DNA of 35,961 nt from contig PFMD01000064.1 of assembly GCA_002784945.1 (NCBI GenBank), positions 1-35,961 on the forward strand. The letters are read 5' to 3'. The notes beneath the pieces were generated by a model, which ran no database searches, was not told where the DNA came from, and saw only the letters and a list, made by a program, of their open reading frames with translations. This document shows, one piece after another, positions 30,521-35,961 of the stretch. Both the position numbers and the translations under genes were made by a program. How positions within the stretch are numbered: the stretch's first letter is position 1; each line of letters begins with the position of its first letter. The DNA is from Candidatus Kerfeldbacteria bacterium CG_4_10_14_0_8_um_filter_42_10. GTDB taxonomy: Bacteria > Patescibacteriota > Patescibacteriia > UM-FILTER-42-10.

Positions 30521-30594
30521 GATTCGCGATTCCTGATTCGCGAATCGCAAATTTTAGTCACAGAACAAGGAATCACGAATCAGGAATCGCGAAT
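30521..30594. repeat. Heptamer-built inverted repeat (GATTCnn)
   Basis: Units GATTCGC, GATTCCT, GATTCGC on the left; CGAATCA, GGAATCG on the right. Perfect 19-bp stem: ATTCGCGATTCCTGATTCG (30522-30540) with 30576-30594. Between the unknown gene and the Mur ligase. Confidence 0.8.
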
Positions 30595-30648
30595 AGCTAT
30601 TTAGAATCCTGTTTCCATAATCTTTGAATTTGCATTAAGATATAGAAT

Positions 30649-31974
30649 ATGAACAGCTTCAAATCTCTTATCAAAAAATTCGCCCCTTCTTTTCTGATCG
30701 AGTGGTACCATTTTATCCTTTCTTATCTGGGCGCCTTTTGGTATGGCAATCCCTCTGAAAAAATGGTGGTCATTGGCGTAACGGGCACTAACGGCAAATC
30801 AACCGTGGTGAGTTTAATCGGGAATATTTTGAAAGCGGCCGGTCAAAAAGTAGTCTGGATGTCCACCGCTAATTTTCATCTGGCCGGAAAAGAATGGCTG
30901 AACGACCAGAAGATGACCATGTTAGGCCGGTTCAAAACCCAAAAATTATTGCAAGACGGCGTTAGGTCCGGCTGTAAATACGCTGTTATTGAAACTTCTT
31001 CCGAAGGAATCAAGCAGTACCGCCATTTAGGAATCAATTATGACGCGGCGGTATTTACTAATTTGACGCCGGAACACTTGGAAGCGCACGGCAGTTTTGA
31101 AAATTACAAAAAAGCCAAGGGAAAACTGTTTCAGCATCTTACCAAGCGGCCAAGGAAAAAAATTGACAATCAAGTAATCAAAAAAACAAGCGTGGTCAAT
31201 GCGGACGATCAGTATGCCGATTACTTTTTGAATTTCCCCGCTGATCAAAAAATAACTTATTCCGTTGACCGCCCGTCCGATTTTCAGGCAGTTGATATTG
31301 AGTTGAGTCCAGAGAAAAGTAATTTCAAAACTGGCAACCAGCCTTATCAAACAAATCTTCTGGGAAAGGTAAATATCTACAATTGCTTGGCCGCCATTAG
31401 CGTCGCAAGAACCTTAGATATGCCCAACGAAATTATCCTAAAGGCATTGGCGCAATTTTTAGGAATGCCGGGCCGGTTTGAATTTATCGACGAAGGCCAG
31501 GATTTCCAATTAATGGTGGATTACGCTCCGGAACCGGAGTCAATGCGAAAATTATACGAAACTCTCCAACTTTTTAAGTTTAATAAAATAATCCATGTCT
31601 TAGGCTCTACCGGCGGCGGCCGAGACAAGGCCCGTCGTCCCATCTTAGGTCAATTAGCCGCAGAGAATGCCGATGTAGTAATTATTACCAATGAAGATCC
31701 TTATGATGAAAATCCTCAAACCATTATTGACGAGGTGGCTCAAGGAGCGGAAGATAAAGGAAAAGTCCTGAATCAAAATCTATTCAAAATATTAGATCGT
31801 CGGGAAGCAATTAAAAAGGCGTTGTCTTTAGCCAAAGAAAGCGAAGATGCGCATCTTCGCTTTCTGGTGCTGATTACCGGCAAAGGATGTGAACAGTTCA
31901 TTTGCGTGGCCAATGGCAAAAAAATTCCTTGGGATGATCGCAAGGTGGTAAGGGAGTTGATAACGAAAAAATAA
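30649..31974 (+). CDS. Mur ligase family protein (MurE-like), lacking N-terminal domain
   Basis: 441 residues, about 50 shorter than typical MurE. A short hydrophobic N-terminus (FLIEWYHFILSYLGAFWYG) replaces the UDP-binding domain 1; the ATPase domain starts at once with VIGVTGTNGKSTV (P-loop, 42-53), then ETSSEGIKQ, FTNLTPEHLEAHGSFENYKKAK, and the C-terminal ligase domain (DYAPEPESM, LGSTGGGRDKARRP). Where MurE enzymes adding meso-diaminopimelate have DNPR, this has NEDPYDENP, so a different amino acid is expected. Such short MurE-like proteins are common in CPR genomes. Probably adds the third residue of the stem peptide; substrate not certain. Confidence 0.87.
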   Translation: MNSFKSLIKKFAPSFLIEWYHFILSYLGAFWYGNPSEKMVVIGVTGTNGKSTVVSLIGNILKAAGQKVVWMSTANFHLAGKEWLNDQKMTMLGRFKTQKLLQDGVRSGCKYAVIETSSEGIKQYRHLGINYDAAVFTNLTPEHLEAHGSFENYKKAKGKLFQHLTKRPRKKIDNQVIKKTSVVNADDQYADYFLNFPADQKITYSVDRPSDFQAVDIELSPEKSNFKTGNQPYQTNLLGKVNIYNCLAAISVARTLDMPNEIILKALAQFLGMPGRFEFIDEGQDFQLMVDYAPEPESMRKLYETLQLFKFNKIIHVLGSTGGGRDKARRPILGQLAAENADVVIITNEDPYDENPQTIIDEVAQGAEDKGKVLNQNLFKILDRREAIKKALSLAKESEDAHLRFLVLITGKGCEQFICVANGKKIPWDDRKVVRELITKK

Positions 31975-31984
31975 TCGAAATTCC

Positions 31985-32014
31985 AGAAGGCGCGATTCGC
32001 GAATCGCGCCTTCT
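31985..32014. terminator. Perfect 30-bp GAAGGCG-family palindrome after the Mur ligase
   Basis: AGAAGGCGCGATTCG followed by its exact complement, 10 bases after the stop and followed by TTAGCTC. Same arms as at 6736 and 7779. Confidence 0.7.
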
Positions 32015-32074
32015 TAGCTCTTGTGGACAATCTGTGGCTTTCTTTTTTCGAGCGTAACAGGAGATTATTAAAAA

Positions 32075-32123
32075 TTGGCTTAACCTAGGCCAATCCGAAT
32101 AACTATTGGCTAATCTTAGCCAA
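32075..32123. promoter_or_regulatory. Tandem operator-like palindromes upstream of rpoB
   Basis: TTGGCTTA-acc-TAGGCCAA (32075-32093, one G-U-type mismatch) and TTGGCTAA-tc-TTAGCCAA (32106-32123, perfect). Centres are about 30.5 bp apart, close to three helical turns, and the second centre lies about 44 bp before the -35 box. The repeated half-site TTGGCT suggests a dimeric regulator; none is identified. Confidence 0.6.
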
Positions 32124-32158
32124 ATATGTTTCAAAAAACGGCTTTTTGACTAAAATAC

Positions 32159-32188
32159 TTGACAAATCTGTTTTTTAACTGATAGTAT
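32159..32188 (+). promoter_or_regulatory. Promoter of rpoB-rpoC
   Basis: Consensus -35 TTGACA (32159-32164), 18-base spacer, -10 TAGTAT (32183-32188). Leader of about 80 bases. Confidence 0.7.
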
Positions 32189-32211
32189 CTATTTATGCAC
32201 AATTTAATAAA

Positions 32212-32268
32212 GTGAAGACTGGAATAGTCTTAATCACTCTCTTCTCGCAAAATAATATTGAGAAGAGA
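32212..32268 (+). promoter_or_regulatory. Two leader hairpins of rpoB
   Basis: AAGACT-ggaat-AGTCTT (32215-32231, extendable by GTG/CAC) and TCTCTTCTC (32238-32246) pairing with GAGAAGAGA (32260-32268), loop 13. The second stem takes up the purine-rich stretch just before the ATG at 32276, so it could control translation of rpoB. Confidence 0.5.
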
Positions 32269-32275
32269 CCGTTTT

Positions 32276-35200
32276 ATGACTACTAATAAATCGATTAGTC
32301 GTAAGTATTTTAAAAAATTTCATCAGACAGTTGCCCTAGAAAATTTAATTGATATCCAAATAGATTCCTATTACTGGTTTCTAAAAGAAGGGCTGAAGGA
32401 ATTGTTCGAAGAAATTTCCCCGATCAAGGACTTTACCGGCCGGGAGTTGGAATTGTATTTCTCCGACCATTATTTGGATGAGCCGCGCTTTGATGAAAGA
32501 ACGGCTAAGGCCAAGAACCTTACCTACGAAGCGGCCTTGCGGGTGCAAGCCCAGTTGGTTAACGAACGAACGGGCGAGGTGAAAGAACAGGAAGTCTACC
32601 TGGGCGATTTTCCTCTGATGACGGAAAGAGGAACTTTTATTGTTAATGGAATTGAAAGAGTAGTGGTAAGCCAGCTGATCAGATCAGCCGGCGTTTTTTT
32701 TACTTCCGAGATACTTAAAGGAAGACGCTATTACGGAGCAAAAATTATTCCCAATCGCGGAGCTTGGTTAGAATTAGAAACCGATGCCTCGGGAGTTATT
32801 TCGGTTAAAATCGACCGCAAAAGAAAAGTGGCCATTACTTCTTTATTAAGAGCGTTCGGATATTCCAGCAACGAAGAAATTACGGAACTCTTTAAAGAGG
32901 TAGATACCAATCCTGACATAAGGTATATCGAAACGACCATTGCTAAAGACATTGCCCGGTCCGAGGCCGAAGGCTTGAAAGAAGTTTACAAAAGAATCAG
33001 GCCGGGAGACTTGGCTACCGTTGATAACGCTCGTTCCCTGATTCATTCCATGTTTTTCAACTTTGATCGTTATGATTTTGGCAAGGTGGGCCGTTACAAG
33101 CTTAATCAGCGTTTCGCCTTTGATTTTTCCTTATCAAAAGAAAACAGAATATTAAAGCGAGAAGATTTAGTAGAGATAATCAAAGAAATCATTCGTTTGA
33201 ATAATACCCAAGAAGAACCGGATGACATTGATCACTTGGGAAACCGGAGAGTGCGGGCGATCGGAGAATTAGTCCAGAACAAATTCCGCGTCGGTCTGGC
33301 CCGAATGGAACGAATTATCAAAGACCGAATGAGCACTAAAGATGTTGCCACGCTTACCCCCAATCAATTAATCAACGCGCGGCCGGTAATCGGAGCGGTC
33401 AAGGAGTTTTTCATGTCTTCTCAGCTTTCTCAATTTATGGATCAGACTAATCCCTTAGCCGAACTGGAGCACAAGCGCCGGCTTTCCGCGATGGGCCCCG
33501 GCGGACTTTCTCGGGAACGCGCCGGTTTCGATGTTCGCGACGTCCACCGCACTCACTACGGCCGGATCTGCCCAATCTCTACCCCAGAAGGACCAAATAT
33601 CGGATTAGTGGGCCACCTCACTTCTTATGCGCGCGTAAACGAATATGGTTTTATTGAAACTCCCTACCGCAAGGTACTGCATGATGTCAAGAACAAAGCA
33701 TCCCTAACTGGAGGGAAAGTTGCCCGAGAAGATATTAAAGATGAAAAAACCGGCAGCCTTATTGTTAAGGCTGGTGAAACTATTAATGAAAAGAAAGCCA
33801 AAGAATTAGAAAAAGCGGCCGTATCATCAGTGCCCATTAGGCCGCAAGTTACCAACGAAATAGAATATTTAGATGCTTTTACCGAAGAAAGGTATATCTC
33901 CACCGCCGCCACTACCCCGGTTGATGGCCAAGGTTATTTTTTAAATGAAAAAGCGGAAGTTCGAAGCCATGGCCGCCCCGGCATTGAATCAGTCAACAAA
34001 ATTGACTATATGGATGTGGCGCCTTGTCAAATTGTCAGCGTGGCGACTTCTTTAATACCTTTTTTGGAACATGATGATGCGGTAAGGGCGTTAATGGGTA
34101 CCAACATGCAGCGGCAGTCCGTATCGTGCATCAGACCGGAAGCTCCTTTAGTCGGCACCGGTGTCGAAGCCCAAGCGGCGTATGATTCCGGACAAGTGGT
34201 AATTGCCAAGGATAAAGGTAAAGTAATCGAAGTATCCTCCGATGAAATTAAAATCTTGGAAGACAGCGGCAATCTTCGCTCCTATCTATTAGGAAAATTC
34301 GTTCGCTCCAATGCTTCAACCTGTATGAATCAAAAACCGCTGGTTGATAAAGGAGAAAAAATAGAAATAGGCCAAGCGCTTGCTGATGGTGCCTCCACCG
34401 ATCGAGGAGAACTGGCCCTGGGTCAGAATATTCTGGTCGCTTTCATGCCTTGGGAAGGAGGCAATTACGAAGACGCCATCTTAATCTCAGAAGAGTTGGT
34501 AAGAGAAGATCGTTATACCTCCATTCACATTGAGGATTATTCCATTGATATCAGAGATACTAAGCTGGGCCCGGAAGTGGTAACCAGAGATATTCCCAAT
34601 GTATCCGAAGAAAAACTAAAAGATTTGAATGAAGAAGGAATCGTCTGTATCGGCGCGAATGTTTCCTCAGGGGATATTTTAGTAGGAAAGATCACTCCTA
34701 AAGGAGAAACAGAATTATCGGCCGAAGAAAAATTGCTGCGGGCCATTTTCGGCGAAAAGGCTAAAGACGTTAAAGACAGTTCCTTGTATCTGGAACACGG
34801 TGAACACGGAAAAGTAGTGGACATAAAAATATTTTCTCGAGAGAAAGGCGATCGTTTGCCCTCGGGCGTCATTAAGACTATTCAGATATCCGTGGCGCAG
34901 TTAAGAAAAATCCAGGTCGGTGATAAAATGGCCGGCCGCCACGGGAACAAAGGAGTTATTTCAAGAGTAGTCGCGGTTGAAGATATGCCCTTTTTGGAAG
35001 ACGGAACGCCCGTGGATATTATCCTTAATCCTTTAGGGGTTGCTTCGAGAATGAACTTAGGGCAGATTCTGGAAACTCATTTGGGTTTAGCCGCAAAAAA
35101 ATTGGGTTACTATGTAGCCAGCCCGGCTCTCGATGGAATTGACGAATCAGTAATCAAAGAAGAATTGAAAAAAGCCAATTTTACCGTTGATGGCAAAATG

Positions 35201-35710
35201 GTGCTTTACGATGGCCGGACCGGCAAACCATTTGATCAAAAGGTTACCGTAGGATACATCTATATGATGAAGCTGAATCACTTGGTGGAAGATAAAATCC
35301 ACCAGCGTTCCATTGGGCCTTATTCTTTAGTTACTCAGCAGCCTCTGGGCGGAAAAGCCCAGTTTGGCGGACAGCGCTTTGGAGAAATGGAAGTATGGGC
35401 CTTAGAGGCTTATGGCGCCGCGCACACTCTGCAAGAGATGCTGACCATTAAGTCGGATGACGTTCCCGGACGCTCTAAAGCGTATGAGGCGGTAATTAAA
35501 GGAGAACCGATCAGAAAACTGAATGTGCCTGAGTCCTTTAATGTTTTGGTCCGAGAGTTGAAAGGCCTTTGCCTTAATGTGGATTTATTAGAAGAAAGCG
35601 GTAAAGAAGAAAAGGAAACAGAAATAAAAGAAGAACCGCCTACAGTAGAAAAGAAAAAAGCGATTCACAAAAAAGAAGACAAAGAAAGCAAAGAAGTGAA
35701 GGATAAGTAA
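32276..35710 (+). CDS. rpoB: RNA polymerase beta subunit
   Basis: 1144 residues from the ATG at 32276 ([12 protein letters not shown]); an upstream TTG at 32258 would start inside the leader hairpin. Shorter than E. coli (1342), lacking lineage insertions. Landmarks: rifampicin pocket [20 protein letters not shown] then [10 protein letters not shown], with the E. coli-equivalent Q513, D516, H526 and S531 kept and Met at the L533 position; [53 protein letters not shown]-type ([17 protein letters not shown]) catalytic region; and [24 protein letters not shown]. The acidic, Lys-rich tail (about 50 residues) is species-specific. Not preceded by rplJ-rplL, the common arrangement elsewhere; it has its own promoter and is followed by rpoC 93 bases on. 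Confidence 0.98.
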   Translation: MTTNKSISRKYFKKFHQTVALENLIDIQIDSYYWFLKEGLKELFEEISPIKDFTGRELELYFSDHYLDEPRFDERTAKAKNLTYEAALRVQAQLVNERTGEVKEQEVYLGDFPLMTERGTFIVNGIERVVVSQLIRSAGVFFTSEILKGRRYYGAKIIPNRGAWLELETDASGVISVKIDRKRKVAITSLLRAFGYSSNEEITELFKEVDTNPDIRYIETTIAKDIARSEAEGLKEVYKRIRPGDLATVDNARSLIHSMFFNFDRYDFGKVGRYKLNQRFAFDFSLSKENRILKREDLVEIIKEIIRLNNTQEEPDDIDHLGNRRVRAIGELVQNKFRVGLARMERIIKDRMSTKDVATLTPNQLINARPVIGAVKEFFMSSQLSQFMDQTNPLAELEHKRRLSAMGPGGLSRERAGFDVRDVHRTHYGRICPISTPEGPNIGLVGHLTSYARVNEYGFIETPYRKVLHDVKNKASLTGGKVAREDIKDEKTGSLIVKAGETINEKKAKELEKAAVSSVPIRPQVTNEIEYLDAFTEERYISTAATTPVDGQGYFLNEKAEVRSHGRPGIESVNKIDYMDVAPCQIVSVATSLIPFLEHDDAVRALMGTNMQRQSVSCIRPEAPLVGTGVEAQAAYDSGQVVIAKDKGKVIEVSSDEIKILEDSGNLRSYLLGKFVRSNASTCMNQKPLVDKGEKIEIGQALADGASTDRGELALGQNILVAFMPWEGGNYEDAILISEELVREDRYTSIHIEDYSIDIRDTKLGPEVVTRDIPNVSEEKLKDLNEEGIVCIGANVSSGDILVGKITPKGETELSAEEKLLRAIFGEKAKDVKDSSLYLEHGEHGKVVDIKIFSREKGDRLPSGVIKTIQISVAQLRKIQVGDKMAGRHGNKGVISRVVAVEDMPFLEDGTPVDIILNPLGVASRMNLGQILETHLGLAAKKLGYYVASPALDGIDESVIKEELKKANFTVDGKMVLYDGRTGKPFDQKVTVGYIYMMKLNHLVEDKIHQRSIGPYSLVTQQPLGGKAQFGGQRFGEMEVWALEAYGAAHTLQEMLTIKSDDVPGRSKAYEAVIKGEPIRKLNVPESFNVLVRELKGLCLNVDLLEESGKEEKETEIKEEPPTVEKKKAIHKKEDKESKEVKDK

Positions 35711-35764
35711 ATATAGTGGCATAACCTTCGATGTGAGCCTCAGCCCTTGCCGTTTATTTAATAA

Positions 35765-35961
<197 letters not shown>

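Noticed and set aside
32022-32030. DnaA box (TTGTCCACA on the minus strand) before rpoB
   Set aside because: A single copy with no cluster, no dnaA or dnaN, and no AT-rich unwinding region; not enough for an origin.

Overview
The window looks like a chromosome segment of a Candidate Phyla Radiation (Patescibacteria) bacterium. The grounds are: most core genes have no visible Shine-Dalgarno; RibF is split into a separate riboflavin kinase and an archaeal-type RibL-like nucleotidyltransferase; there is a truncated Mur ligase; secreted proteins carry FG-GAP repeats with GPGGGPQVR motifs; a C39-like peptidase has an EEACEEAA active site; and rpoB-rpoC is not preceded by rplJ/rplL. The assignment is inference from gene content, with no rRNA or tRNA to confirm it. 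Base use is moderately AT-rich, except for a few GC-richer genes.

Layout. 1-3.9 kb: a cell-surface lamin-tail/PKD/OB-fold protein cut by the left edge, a GIY-YIG endonuclease and a secreted C39 peptidase. 4-8.1 kb: polA, holA and, on the minus strand, rpsT. 8.2-9.8 kb: a PurF homologue with its own terminator. 10-12.5 kb (minus): a RibL-like cytidylyltransferase and uvrB. 12.5-15.6 kb: a GC-rich island with a 71-residue unknown gene and a coupled pair encoding a thiolase-like protein and a Zn-ribbon/OB-fold protein fused to an SCP2 domain. 15.8-25.5 kb: ruvA, a FemAB-type peptidoglycan enzyme, a sugar nucleotidyltransferase, a YvcK/CofD-like protein, a HAD-like phosphatase, tandem secreted paralogues, a CDP-alcohol phosphatidyltransferase, xseA/xseB, an unknown gene coupled to cutA. 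25.8-29.2 kb: a large secreted subtilase with FG-GAP repeats and a riboflavin kinase. 29.5-30.4 kb: an unrecognised single-gene unit. 30.6 kb to the end: a Mur ligase, rpoB and the start of rpoC.

Two things stand out. First, several genes (purF-like, the 71-residue gene, the thiolase/DUF35-SCP2 pair, the 302-residue gene and, less clearly, the secreted paralogues) form self-contained units. Most of them have a TTGACA-type promoter, several a purine-rich ribosome-binding site, and all a hairpin plus T-tract terminator, while most housekeeping neighbours lack these. The thiolase-like protein has Gly where the nucleophilic Cys should be, and the PurF homologue has lost the usual Arg-Gly of its PRPP loop. 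Both look like imported or repurposed metabolic enzymes in a lineage with very reduced metabolism.

Second, the intergenic DNA is crowded with several families of inverted repeats: octamer-built hairpins (ATTGTTnn and TAGCTTnn units), heptamer-built hairpins, GAAGGCG...CGCCTTC palindromes of about 28-36 bp, and larger elements of 80-120 bp that can branch. Several run into genes and encode protein ends or, in the FemAB gene, an internal stretch. A tandem pair of TTGGCT...AGCCAA palindromes lies about three helical turns apart upstream of the rpoB promoter.
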